DNA of 64,000 nt, taken from the NCBI RefSeq assembly GCF_023716925.1, contig NZ_JAMQQG010000043.1:25515-89514 (forward strand). Reading direction: 5' to 3'. Made by a program: the position numbers and the translations under genes. Below the pieces are notes generated by a model. The model was not told the origin of the DNA, did not search any database, and saw only the letters and a list, made by a program, of their open reading frames with translations. How positions within the stretch are numbered: the stretch's first letter is position 1; every line of letters begins with the position of its first letter. This DNA is from Frankia sp. R82 (GTDB taxonomy: Bacteria > Actinomycetota > Actinomycetes > Frankiales > Frankiaceae). Of this stretch, positions 15,950 through 25,000 are shown piece by piece.

Positions 15950-16158
15950 TGGCCCGCCGTTACGTCTACTTCGTCCACTATGCGATCTGGGACAGGGGGG
16001 GGCGTCCGGCCGGCGAGGGCAGCGGTGAGGTCGTAATGCCGGAGGCGATCACCAGCATGGGGCATGTCAAATCTGCTGAGAGTTGGCTGGAGGAGAACAT
16101 GCGTTCTGGCCATCGTGCGGTGATCCGGAACTTCCATCCGCTGCGGATCGAGGGCTGA
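15949..16158 (+). CDS. Hypothetical protein, 69 aa, last gene of the plus-strand arm
   Basis: Starts one base from the previous stop. Aromatic N-terminus (YVYFVHYAIWD) and helical C-terminus. No family recognised. Followed by a strong bidirectional terminator, marking the end of the transcript. Confidence 0.6.
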   Translation: MARRYVYFVHYAIWDRGGRPAGEGSGEVVMPEAITSMGHVKSAESWLEENMRSGHRAVIRNFHPLRIEG

Positions 16159-16205
16159 CTGGAGAGCCAACCGTGGCAAGCTCCTGACCCCGGGCATGCC
16201 GAAAT

Positions 16206-16244
16206 GGCCCCGGCCACCCGCGAGAGACGCGGGTGGCCGGGGCC
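16206..16244. terminator. Bidirectional terminator between converging arms
   Basis: A 17-bp perfect stem, GGCCCCGGCCACCCGCG (16206-16222) with its complement at 16228-16244, around a 5-base loop (AGAGA). It separates the plus-strand arm from the minus-strand tail/lysis arm. No U-tract, as is usual in GC-rich actinomycetes. Confidence 0.8.
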
Positions 16245-16259
16245 GTGGTGTTGCTGGGG

Positions 16260-16442
16260 TCAGGCGGTCGGCGCGTTCGGCAACAGAGTGCACACGTTGT
16301 CAGCGTCGACCACGTAGGCGCCGGGTTGCGGTGCTGGCCCGCCCGTCTTGACGCCGTCTGGCGTTACCCAGGTGATCTCGGCATCGGACGGCTCGGCGCC
16401 GGGGCCGACAGGGCAGATGAATTGCACGGGGTCCCAGGCCAT
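16260..16442 (-). CDS. Hypothetical small protein, 60 aa
   Basis: Lies between two strong hairpins at the extreme 3' end of the minus-strand arm. Acidic, Pro-rich, with two Cys and no membrane segment. It lacks an obvious ribosome binding site, so it may be read through from upstream or may not be a gene. Confidence 0.45.
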   Translation of the reverse strand: MAWDPVQFICPVGPGAEPSDAEITWVTPDGVKTGGPAPQPGAYVVDADNVCTLLPNAPTA

Positions 16443-16470
16443 GGCCTAGTGTCCCACCGCCACGCCGAAC

Positions 16471-16508
16471 CGCCCCCGGCCACCTGCTCACGCGGGTGGC
16501 CGGGGGCG
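16471..16508. terminator. Terminator-like hairpin
   Basis: CGCCCCCGGCCACC (16471-16484) pairs exactly with GGTGGCCGGGGGCG (16495-16508). It lies downstream of the minus-strand coiled-coil gene and is related in sequence to the hairpin at 16206 (shared GGCCACC/GGTGGCC core). Confidence 0.65.
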
Positions 16509-16528
16509 CGGTGCTGCTGGTGGGCCGG

Positions 16529-16861
16529 TCAGACGGTCGGCTCGCCCGGGGTCTCCGGGGCCGGCTCCGGCTCGGGGGTCGGCTCCTCGGTCGGCGGGTG
16601 GGCGACCGCGTCGAGCTTCGAGACGAAGTCGTCGAGCGCGGTGAAGTCCAGATCGGCACCAGCCGCGGCGGCCTGGTCCTTCAGCGTCTGGATCTCGGCC
16701 TTGACGGTGTCGAGATCCTCGGTCAGCGCGCCGACGACAGCGTTGATGTGGTCCTGGTTCGCGGACATGCGACGGTCCTCTCGTTGCATCTGGTGGATGG
16801 TGTGTTGCAGGTCCTGGACCTCCCTGCGGGTGGCCCAGGGGATCAGCCGGGGCAGGCGCAT
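16529..16861 (-). CDS. Coiled-coil protein of the lysis region, 110 aa
   Basis: Residues about 15-80 alternate charged and hydrophobic positions in heptads (EVQDLQHTIHQMQ, DTVKAEIQTLKDQ), a long coiled coil. The last 25 residues are a Pro/Glu-rich tail. It starts at the last base of the upstream membrane-protein stop. A holin-associated or spanin-like accessory is possible, but no signal or lipobox is present. Confidence 0.6.
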   Translation of the reverse strand: MRLPRLIPWATRREVQDLQHTIHQMQREDRRMSANQDHINAVVGALTEDLDTVKAEIQTLKDQAAAAGADLDFTALDDFVSKLDAVAHPPTEEPTPEPEPAPETPGEPTV

Positions 16862-17274
16862 CAGTACGCCGCCCGGGTGTCGGGGTCAGCCGCGAGCGCG
16901 GCCCGGGGGGTGACCTCGGACCGGTGACCGAGACCGAGCGTCGCGGCGACCAGGGCGAGGATCGCCGCGTCCGCCCCCGGCGGCAGGTCCAGCCCGCACA
17001 GCACGGCCAGCGGCAGCAGCGCCTGGAGGGCACCCCAGACCAGCGCGGGCCGGGACGGCGCGGTGGCCCAGCCTGCGACGGCGGCGAGAATCGCGGCGGT
17101 CGCGGCGAGGATGACCGTCTGGGTGCCGGGGGTGAGAGTGTCCGGCCACCAGTAGGCAGCGAGCGCGACGGCGGCGGAGAGAACAGCCTGCGCGCTGGCG
17201 GTGAGCGCGGCGGGTTCCCGGCGGGGCAGCGGCAGGACAGCCGTCGCAGGGGCGGTGGTCAGCAGGTAGGGCAC
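16861..17274 (-). CDS. Holin-like membrane protein, 137 aa
   Basis: Three hydrophobic segments (about residues 24-42, 50-70 and 80-112) with short charged ends, a typical holin-sized protein. It lies just downstream of the amidase and papain-like genes, the usual company of holins. Holins have little sequence conservation, so the call rests on size, topology and position. Two smaller membrane proteins on the other side of the amidase are alternative candidates. Confidence 0.6.
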   Translation of the reverse strand: MPYLLTTAPATAVLPLPRREPAALTASAQAVLSAAVALAAYWWPDTLTPGTQTVILAATAAILAAVAGWATAPSRPALVWGALQALLPLAVLCGLDLPPGADAAILALVAATLGLGHRSEVTPRAALAADPDTRAAY

Positions 17275-17277
17275 GGG

Positions 17278-18195
17278 TCAGCCTCCGGTCGTGGGGCGTG
17301 CGGCGAGCCAGGCGGAGGCCGCGGGGATGAGGGTGCGGAGCGCGTCGGCGAGCGCCCGACCGTCGTCGTCGGCAGGAGTCGGCGCGGGCGGAACAGGTAC
17401 GGGGGCGGGTGTGACCGTGGGGAACGGCCGGCCGGTCAGCTCCTGGTAGTCCGCGGCGAGCGCCGCCAGATCCACCCCGGCCTGGAACACAGCCGAGCCG
17501 AGATGCTCCGGCCAGATGACCACCCAGGCTTCCTGGAGCTGACGGCGCCGGAACGCCGCGGTGGTCGAAACCCGTTCGGCCCAGGTGATGACGTCGTCCC
17601 GGCCCGCCCGGTACGCCCCGGCGAGCACCGCATGGCCGCCCCACTCGCCCGACCTGCGGTAGTCCCACACCGGCGGATGCGCATCGGTCTGCGCCTGCTG
17701 CGCCACCTCGAGGTCGACACCCCAGAGGATTCCGCCGAACAGGCTGATCGCCGCGTCCAGCTCGTCGTCGTTGCCGACGTCGACCTGCGCGAACGCCAGC
17801 GACTGGACGCCGCCAATGCCGCCGGCCTGGACGGCCTGGAGCATCGTCTGCATCTCGACGCCGTTGTCGTCGGCGCCGGTCGCCGGGTCGAACCCAGGGT
17901 TCCCGCTGCGCCGGTAGAGGTCGAACACGTCGTCCTGGCTGGGCGCCTGCATGGTGCCGGTCAGCCCTGCGGTGACGACCCTGCGCAGGTTCGCCACCGA
18001 CGTGGGCCCGCAGTCGCCGTACCGGTCGTTGGCGTACAGCCCGTACTCGAGGTGGCCGAGATGGTCAGCTGCGCTCGGGTGGGCGGGCACGACACCGGTC
18101 AGGTACCGGCCGATCCGCAGCGCCGCGCGCCTGGTCGGGGGCCGCAGGCCGGTCTTGCGGGTCGGATGGGCGTGGATACCGACGGCCGAGGTCAT
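17278..18195 (-). CDS. Papain-like cysteine peptidase-fold protein, 305 aa
   Basis: A catalytic-looking Cys62 in YGDCGPTS and His188 in GGHAVL, followed by a TW pair (about 204-205), give the order Cys-His-(Asn/Thr)W of papain-like C39/C1-type folds. The last 55 residues are a Pro-rich linker and Ala-rich helix. It overlaps the amidase gene by 4 bases. Actinophage genomes encode similar proteins near lysins; it may cleave peptidoglycan peptides or process a virion protein. No signal peptide is seen, so holin-dependent release or virion association would be needed. The substrate is unknown. Confidence 0.65.
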   Translation of the reverse strand: MTSAVGIHAHPTRKTGLRPPTRRAALRIGRYLTGVVPAHPSAADHLGHLEYGLYANDRYGDCGPTSVANLRRVVTAGLTGTMQAPSQDDVFDLYRRSGNPGFDPATGADDNGVEMQTMLQAVQAGGIGGVQSLAFAQVDVGNDDELDAAISLFGGILWGVDLEVAQQAQTDAHPPVWDYRRSGEWGGHAVLAGAYRAGRDDVITWAERVSTTAAFRRRQLQEAWVVIWPEHLGSAVFQAGVDLAALAADYQELTGRPFPTVTPAPVPVPPAPTPADDDGRALADALRTLIPAASAWLAARPTTGG

Positions 18196-19121
18196 GCAGT
18201 GGCTCCGGGAGGCGTAGGGGCGAGGAGGGATGCGGCGTGGCCGGCGGCGGCCTGCGCCAGGCGGACGGCATCGAGGGCGTCGAGGCGGCCGACGGCGTCG
18301 AGTAGCTGGTCGAGGGTGGGCTCTGCCGGCGAGGCCATGGCGAGGATCGCGGCGGCCGGATGCTGCTGGTCGACCATCGTGGACATGGCCTCACGGACTG
18401 CGGCCATGTCCGAGCCGAGCGCGGCGAGATGGGCCTGGAGATCGCCAGCCTTGAGGTAGGTGGCGCCGATGGTCTGCCCGGCGCTGCCCTGCCGGATCGG
18501 ATGCTGCGGGTCGGCCGCCGTGCCGACGTCGGTCCACAGCTCCGCGCGGACCCGGCTCGACACGGCGGCGGCGATGGAGCTGATATCGGCGTCGGTGAGC
18601 ACATCTGCCTCCGGTGCTGGGGGGGTGAGGATGGCCACGGCGGCGGCGAGGATGTTCGCCCGCCGGCCGGCGCGGATCGGCCCGGGGCATTCGTGGCCGC
18701 CCCAGGCGGCACCGCCCATCTGATGGGTGCCGAGACCACGGCCGCCGGGCGAGTCGGCGAGCTCGAGCGGCCAGCCGAACTCGCGGACACCCCAGGCGTA
18801 CAACGCGCCGAGCGCGCCGACCTGCTCTGGAGTCAGGTCCTCGTCCGGGTGGCCCTCGGTCTCGACCGAGACCCAGTACGGGTTACCTGCTTCCTGCGCC
18901 CACGCTCGCTGGTCCAGCGGGACGAACTGCTCGACGTCACCGGCCCGCGACACCCACAGATGGGAGCTGACCTGGCTGGCCGGATTGTCGAACCAGCCGA
19001 ACGGCGAGCCGGTGCCGACCTGGACGTGGACGATCAGGCCCCGCGTCGGCCCGGCGATCACCCCGCTGCGGTTGCGGACGGGCCGGTACCTGGCCGGCGG
19101 GTAGAGCACGGGGGCGGTCAT
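18192..19121 (-). CDS. N-acetylmuramoyl-L-alanine amidase endolysin, 309 aa
   Basis: Cleaves the bond between muramic acid and the stem peptide. Residues 28-155 are an Amidase_2/PGRP-type domain: His32 in IVHVQVG, HLW near 54, VETEG near 86-90, His133 in GTHQMGG and Cys145 in HECPG are the expected zinc and catalytic positions. The C-terminal 150 residues are helical and may bind the wall. No signal peptide, as in holin-dependent phage lysins. It lies between two small membrane-protein genes and the papain-like gene, completing a lysis cassette. Confidence 0.85.
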   Translation of the reverse strand: MTAPVLYPPARYRPVRNRSGVIAGPTRGLIVHVQVGTGSPFGWFDNPASQVSSHLWVSRAGDVEQFVPLDQRAWAQEAGNPYWVSVETEGHPDEDLTPEQVGALGALYAWGVREFGWPLELADSPGGRGLGTHQMGGAAWGGHECPGPIRAGRRANILAAAVAILTPPAPEADVLTDADISSIAAAVSSRVRAELWTDVGTAADPQHPIRQGSAGQTIGATYLKAGDLQAHLAALGSDMAAVREAMSTMVDQQHPAAAILAMASPAEPTLDQLLDAVGRLDALDAVRLAQAAAGHAASLLAPTPPGATA

Positions 19122-19462
19122 GGCGGGCAGCCCCGCGCGATGTACGCGGCATCGGCCCGCGCGGCGAGCAGCTGACCGGCCGCGGTCGTCCGCGGCGGAT
19201 CACCCGGCCGTGTGCGCAGCAGGTCCAGCAGCCCGCAGTCGGCTGCTTCCACCCGCTGCTGGGTTGCGGTTGCCTGCTCGACAGCGTGCTGGGCTTGCTC
19301 GCGGGCTACGTCCACCCGGGAGGAGAACGCCTCGAACGCAATGCTCAGGCTGCCGACGGACAGGATGACGCAGAGGACGACTGCGACCTGGATCTGCGCG
19401 GGGGACAGCCGGACGCGGGCGAGACGGTCGCCGGCGCTGCGGGGGAGAACTCGCGCGTTCAC
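19118..19462 (-). CDS. Membrane-anchored coiled-coil protein of the lysis cassette, 114 aa
   Basis: GTG start at 19462 overlaps the upstream stop as GTGA. Residues about 20-42 are one hydrophobic helix; residues 45-75 are a coiled coil (AREQAQHAVEQATATQQR). The C-terminus has two Cys. It could be a holin partner or an inner-membrane spanin-like protein. Confidence 0.55.
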   Translation of the reverse strand: MNARVLPRSAGDRLARVRLSPAQIQVAVVLCVILSVGSLSIAFEAFSSRVDVAREQAQHAVEQATATQQRVEAADCGLLDLLRTRPGDPPRTTAAGQLLAARADAAYIARGCPP

Positions 19463-19749
19463 GTCCGCCCCTCCAGCCGGTCGTTGCGGGCCTGGAGACG
19501 CTCGATCATGCTGTCCCTCCGGTCGATCTCCTCGCGGTGCTCGTCCAGGAGCGCACGCAGCCGTGCGAGGTCCTCGGTGCGCTGCCGCTCGGACGCCTCG
19601 GCGCGCTGCCGCTCGGCTTCGGCGCGGGTCCGCTCGGCCGCCTCGGCGCGTTCGGCCCGCCGGGCCTTCGCGGCGGCCACGGAGCCGAGGAAACCGCCGC
19701 CGAGCGTGCCCGCGAGGCCAATAAGCGCGACGGCGATGGTCGGGTCCAC
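19459..19749 (-). CDS. Small membrane protein with long coiled coil, 96 aa
   Basis: The N-terminal Gly/Ala/Leu helix (residues 4-26) would cross the membrane; residues 28-92 are highly charged Ala/Glu/Arg heptads. Phage holin-adjacent proteins often look like this. It is coupled by GTGA to the next gene in the cassette. Confidence 0.6.
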   Translation of the reverse strand: MDPTIAVALIGLAGTLGGGFLGSVAAAKARRAERAEAAERTRAEAERQRAEASERQRTEDLARLRALLDEHREEIDRRDSMIERLQARNDRLEGRT

Positions 19750-19771
19750 AAGCGCCGGCCTCTCTGCGCAA

Positions 19772-21277
19772 TCATTTGCCGAACAGCTGCCGGTAGAGCG
19801 CTGCCGCTTTCGGGAACTGCGTCGGCGCGGTCACCTGAAACGCTCCACCAAGGTTGAAATACGATTCATACACGACGTTGTTCGCCGGATTGGCAAACAC
19901 GTCATGCATCCGCTGGATGTAGATCGCGTCATCGCCGGAACCGTTCGCCGAGCCGAACCCGGGGCCGGCGTTCAGCCCCCACTCGGGGAACGCCAGCGGC
20001 AGACCCTGAGCTTTCGCGTAGGCTATCCACGCGCCGATCCCGTACGGCGCCCCGCTGGACTCGACATCCATGTAATGGGCGTCCCAGGACTTCTGGTCGT
20101 GGATCGCCGGGTACATGTTGTACCAGTCGGTGGCGATCACATCGCAGTGGTCGGAGCCCGGGAAAACGGTCCGGACGTCGAACGGGAAGTCGGCGGACTT
20201 GTTCGGGTTCCACACGATCTGGAAGTCGTCGCTGACCCCTTTGAAGATTTCGTAGACGCGTCGGAATCCGGCCTTCCACGCGTCCGCGTTCGCCGGGGTG
20301 GCATGCCAGTAGAACCAGTCGCCGTTCATCTCCCAGCCGAGCCGGACGAACGCGTTCCCGAACCCCACATCCTTCAGGCCCTGTGCTATGGCCCGGAAAT
20401 TGGCGTCGTTCGCGCCGCCCGCGGTCGTGGCCGCGGTCTCACCCTTCGCCCACAGCGCCTGCGAGAAGCTAAGCCGGCCGGTCCACCGCCTGTTGAACGG
20501 TGCCGCCTTCTCGCCGGTGAAATAGGCGTGGACGGTGTCCAGGCGTTTCATCGTCGCCCAGTCAGCCTGAGCGTTCCAGGTCTCCCACACCTCGACCGGA
20601 CGCCCCCGCCAGGCGCCGAACGCGTACGGATCGGCCACCCCTGCGCCGCTCAGCCACGTGCCGCTGCCGGTCGTGCCTCCCCCGCCCGTGCCCGGATCTT
20701 GGCTGGGCGTGCCGGTGCCGTAGCACAGCACCTCCAACCCCTGCAGCGTCGCGGCGTTGACGACGGTGGTCAGCGCGACCGTCAGCCGGCCATCCGCGCC
20801 GACCGTCGCCGGCACCTCGCGGACGACTCCGCGGTACGGTCCGCCCGCGAGCGCCACCGGGTCCACCGCGCGCAGGGCACTGCTGCCCTGGACAGCGACA
20901 TCGAACACCCGCATCCCGGGGCTGGTGTCCGCGGCGTAGGAGTCGGCGAGGTGCAGCCGGACCACGGCCGGGCCCGGGGGCAGACCGGTCAGGGTGTAGC
21001 CGAAGTCGCCCCACCGCTCGGTCTCCATGACCGCGTCGGCGCCGTAGTGGCCGGTGCCCTGCGCGCTGGCGGTGCCGCCGGAGTAGCCGCGGTCGGCCTC
21101 CCACGCGACCCCCGTCACGGTGACAGCCGGCCCGCCGCAGTTGAGCCGCACCACCCGAGTCGGAGTCGACACGGGCGGGTCCGGCTCGGGCTCGGCCGGC
21201 GGGGCCCACGGGTGCGCGGCCATCCACTCGGCCAGCGCGGCACCAGCCTGCGCGGCATAGTCCGACCAGGTGGTCAT
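19772..21277 (-). CDS. Tail-region glycosidase: malectin-like domain plus GH26-like domain, 501 aa
   Basis: Residues about 41-188 look like a malectin/CBM-type beta sandwich (RVVRLNCGG, ADRGYSGG, VRLHLADSYA), then a Gly/Thr linker, then residues 210-501 resembling a GH26 (beta-mannanase-type) TIM barrel. Glu316 in GWEMNGDW is the expected acid/base and Glu432 in FPEWG the nucleophile; VWNPNK and DVIATDWYN also fit. It follows a tail protein gene, so it may be a virion-associated depolymerase for host exopolysaccharide. No signal peptide is visible, which fits delivery on a virion rather than secretion. Substrate assignment beyond the family is not possible. Confidence 0.75.
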   Translation of the reverse strand: MTTWSDYAAQAGAALAEWMAAHPWAPPAEPEPDPPVSTPTRVVRLNCGGPAVTVTGVAWEADRGYSGGTASAQGTGHYGADAVMETERWGDFGYTLTGLPPGPAVVRLHLADSYAADTSPGMRVFDVAVQGSSALRAVDPVALAGGPYRGVVREVPATVGADGRLTVALTTVVNAATLQGLEVLCYGTGTPSQDPGTGGGGTTGSGTWLSGAGVADPYAFGAWRGRPVEVWETWNAQADWATMKRLDTVHAYFTGEKAAPFNRRWTGRLSFSQALWAKGETAATTAGGANDANFRAIAQGLKDVGFGNAFVRLGWEMNGDWFYWHATPANADAWKAGFRRVYEIFKGVSDDFQIVWNPNKSADFPFDVRTVFPGSDHCDVIATDWYNMYPAIHDQKSWDAHYMDVESSGAPYGIGAWIAYAKAQGLPLAFPEWGLNAGPGFGSANGSGDDAIYIQRMHDVFANPANNVVYESYFNLGGAFQVTAPTQFPKAAALYRQLFGK

Positions 21278-21283
21278 GGCGCC

Positions 21284-21820
21284 TCACTTCGAATGGAAAT
21301 AGACCGCGGCAAAATTACCGGCTAGCGCGTTCAGCTGGCCGGTCGACGTCTGGTAGCCGACGACTTCCAGATAATCGGAGGATCCGTTACAGGCGACCGG
21401 GATAGACGTCGCAGTCATTCCCTGTCCGGGTCCGCCGATGTTAGGAACGTCCATGCCGCCGTAGTTGGTGGCAGTCAGATAGTTGCCGTTTGCGTTTTTC
21501 GTGATCCGGATCTGCCTGTAGCCAGAGTTCGCGCCCGCCCATGCGAACCAGGTGGTTACCGTGAAATATCCAGAGTATGTCGGCTTGATGATGTAGGTGT
21601 TGTTTACCTGATCATGAAAATTGTATGGATCGTAGACGTCGGTGTTCCAGAGCATGCCAGCCTGCTGGTTGGCGTTGAACAGCACGTTTCCGGAGTTCGT
21701 CACCACGCACAGCGGCTTCTGCATCAGGAAATTCAGCGGGGTGCCGAGCCCGGCGTTCAGGAACCCGTCGGTTTCGATCTCGCCGGGAATGAACGTTCGG
21801 ACTGCGGGCGGGTCGGCCAT
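21284..21820 (-). CDS. Small beta-rich tail-region protein, 178 aa
   Basis: Strong GAGGAG before ATG 21820. The sequence is aromatic and Gly/Asn-rich with alternating strands (GYFTVTTWFAW, YRQIRITKN, DYLEVVGYQ), resembling the C1q/TNF-like jelly rolls that cap phage tail fibres and baseplates. The encoding DNA is visibly less GC-rich than its neighbours, suggesting a separate origin. The function is inferred from fold pattern and position. Confidence 0.6.
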   Translation of the reverse strand: MADPPAVRTFIPGEIETDGFLNAGLGTPLNFLMQKPLCVVTNSGNVLFNANQQAGMLWNTDVYDPYNFHDQVNNTYIIKPTYSGYFTVTTWFAWAGANSGYRQIRITKNANGNYLTATNYGGMDVPNIGGPGQGMTATSIPVACNGSSDYLEVVGYQTSTGQLNALAGNFAAVYFHSK

Positions 21821-21831
21821 ATACTCTCCTC

Positions 21832-22089
21832 ATGAGCGACAATCGATGCCCGAAATGCGGGCGTGACGATGACCTGCACGCCACCCTTTTCCACCTGGCG
21901 TTCGACGAACAGCAGGACCCCGAGCACACGCCCTGTGGGCGATCCGCCGAAGGCCTCGAGGCCGGATGCATGCGCCAGAAAGGCCACACGGGGGGGTGTG
22001 TTCTTCCCGACCCCGACGGTGCGACGCCGCAGAACCCGTCAGGGTTGATGGAAATCGCCCATTGGGCGGTCAGTTCGCCAGCCGGGTAG
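21832..22089 (+). CDS. Cys-rich protein encoded against the tail operon, 85 aa
   Basis: A plus-strand frame in the 250-base gap between two minus-strand tail genes. It has CPKCGRDDD at the N-terminus and then TPCGRSAEG, GCMRQ and KGHTGGC, a Cys/His spacing seen in small actinophage zinc proteins. No convincing ribosome binding site precedes it. Its end overlaps the last 20 bases of the giant tail gene. It may be a real morph gene or a coincidence. Confidence 0.45.
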   Translation: MSDNRCPKCGRDDDLHATLFHLAFDEQQDPEHTPCGRSAEGLEAGCMRQKGHTGGCVLPDPDGATPQNPSGLMEIAHWAVSSPAG

Positions 22090-25000
22090 TGGAGCCCAGA
22101 ATGCTGCGGCTGTCCCACTGGGTCGGGCTCGACTGGGAGGTCGCCCCGGCGGGCAGCTGCGACACGATCGTGTCCCCGGCGTTCACCCCGAATCCGAGGG
22201 CGGTCACGGCCACGGTGAACGTGGTGTAGCCGGTGAACGTCGGGTTGACCGCGGTCACCGTCACCTGGCCGATGCGGGCGCCGGCCCGCCAGATGTCATA
22301 GGCGCCGGTCGCCCAGCTGGCCTGGGCCGGGTTGGTCAGCCGGTCGGGGAGGGCGGCGAGCACCAGGGAGGTGGAGCCGGCGCCGGCCCCGGCGCTGACC
22401 GTCGTGCGGGCGGCGGCTAGCTGCCAGTAGTCGACCAGCATCGGCGACATTTGCACATCGGTTTTCCACTCCTGGGTGCCACCGTGTTCGACGGTGATCT
22501 CCTCGGCGAGCGCGTCCACGTACCCGTCGTAGGTGATCGCGGGCGCGCCGATCGGCCGGTGCACGACCCGCTGCCGGTCGGAAATGTCGATGGTCAGCGC
22601 GACCGGGAACAGCACGCTCGGATTGGCCGACGGAATAAACGAGAACCCGGACATGCGCAGCCGCGGGTTTTTGTACAGGGACAGGTACAGGTTGGTGCGG
22701 CCGGCCAGCTCGGAGTCGTCGCGGAGTTTCAGCGTGCCCGAGTAGGTGCGCGGCAGGTACATGTCGGCTGATGTTGTGTCGGTCGCAGACTGGGTGGGCC
22801 CGCCGTCACGGGTCAGGTTTACCGTGTTGTAGATATAGGTCGGGTCGAGATCGAATCCTAGGCCGTCCAGCTGGTAGGGGAGCCCGGCGATCCCGTCCCA
22901 CAGGTTGACGGCCTGTGTCTGCGACGCCCGGTAGCTGCGCGCTTCGAACACGATGGTGCCGTCGGCCGCGGCGTACAGCTGGCCGGCCTCGGCGTCGGCC
23001 GTGTCTTGGCAGGCTCCCAGCGTCGACTGTCCGGCGAGGCCGGCGAGACCGAACCCGTTGCCCGAGCCGGCGTAGGAGTCGCCGGGCTGCACCGAGCGCA
23101 TGGCTACCGGCCAACGGCCGTAGTTCAAGATCCGGTTGACACGCGCCCCGGTGCGCTCCAGGTCGTATCCGCCGTTGCGCCCGACAGCCCAGTGGGCCGC
23201 CACCCGATCTGCGGGCAGCTCGTAGTTGTAGAACGCCACATGGGAGACGAGGGTTTCGCAGAGATGCTGCGGTGAGGTCGTCGAATACCAGTCGCCGCCC
23301 AGGACCGCCGCAGTCGGTGTCGGCCCCAGATAGTTGGTCGATGCGAACTCCTCGCCGCCGTTGATGTAGAAATGTGACCGGCCGGTGGTGTCGAGGGTGA
23401 TGCACAGGTAGATCGCGTTGATCTCGCCCGTTTTCGAGTCCTCCGGGTACCAGGTGCCCCCCGAGTTGTAGGCGATCGTGCCACCGGTCGCGAAGCTGAT
23501 CTGGCCGTCGAAGTTACGGCTGATGATGATCTGATAGCCGGTTTTCAGGTTGGTGCCGGCGATCAGGTGGGAGAACAGCGGCGAGTTGGTGTCCGGGATG
23601 ACATCCTGCTGAGGCTTGATCCACATTTCCATGGACCAGCCGGTGGCTTGCGACGGCACCATCCCGGGTGCTTTCGACAGGTCCACGTAGTCGCAGGCCG
23701 TCAGCTGCCCGCCCGGGTTCAGATTCAGCGAGGACCCGCCGTCGAACACGACCGCCGCGCCCCCGAAGTCCGATTGGGCCCCGCCGTACTTCGACGGGGT
23801 GATCGGCGCGACGTCCGGCTGCACGATGTCCCCGGCCGCCTGGCTGGTCTGCTCCTCCACCATCGGAATGAAGGAGGCGGGGTTGTCGAGGCGCACCTCC
23901 TCCTCGTAGGTAGACCTCAGCTCACCCTGCGACAGCACCCCCGGCGAGTCGACGCAGGTGATCGTCGGAATGCTGAGTGCCGGGTCCTGCCAGGACAGCG
24001 GCCACCGCTCGACCACCCCGGCCCACCGCGGGTACACCACCCCGTTCCAGACCGCGCGGATCCGGACCGGCACGATCGGCCGAATGTTCGGGTAGTAGGG
24101 GCTGGCCGAGTTCCCGTAGGTGAACCGGCCGTCGGAGTTGTCCACCGCGATCGACGCGCTGCCTGCTTCGAACCTGCCTAGCTCGTACTGACGGCTGCTC
24201 CGCTGCAGGCTGACTTTGCCCCGCACATAGCGGGTGATATCCGTCCACCGGCTGGTGGAGGTGTCCGCAGTCAGCGCCGCCGCATAATGCCGCTCACCCG
24301 CGGCAGCGCCCGGGATGTCCACGTAGAAGAACGCGTAGGACGTCCCTGTGGGGGCAGGCGAGGTAACGGTGAGCGTGGTCCACCCGTTCGTGTTCGTCGT
24401 GATCGTCGTCCCGGACACCGTCGCAGTCCCACCACCGGCGAATTTCCAGTCGATTTTCAACGTGGATGCCCTGCCGGTCACAGCCGCCCGCAACTGCACC
24501 GTTGCCGTGTAGGAAACTCCCGAGAGTATCGATCCGACATCCGTCTGGATGCCTGCGAGCATCTCCCCGCCAGTGCCAGTGATCGCCACACTGTTGCGGT
24601 ACGGCGCCGGTGCGACCCCCCGGGCCAGCCCAACAGTGCACGCCACGTAGGCCGCCCACTGGCCGATGGACCGCTGGCAGGTGGCGGTGTCCCCGTTGGA
24701 CAGCGGCCAGGTGGTGGCCGCCCGGGCCGGCAGGCCGAACCCGGCTTCGACGATCAGCCGCGGCCAGGTCGCCGAGCCCGGCCCGCTGCCGCCACCCCCG
24801 GTGGTCGGCGTCAGGTTGAAGTTGTCGTAGACCGCGCTGCCTTGGTCTGCGAACCCGAGGCCGTAGTAGCCGGCGAGCAGACTGACGCCGACCGCAGTGA
24901 GGGAGAACGTCGAGGCGGCGGTGCGCTGGGTGGTCCAGGTCAGACCGTCCGCGGACGTCGCCCAGGTGATCACCCCGGCGGCCTCGGTCATCCGCCACCA

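Noticed and set aside
16924..18459. 511-aa plus-strand frame across the lysis genes
   Set aside because: Arg/Gly-rich shadow of the holin-like, papain-like and amidase genes, which have recognisable motifs on the minus strand.
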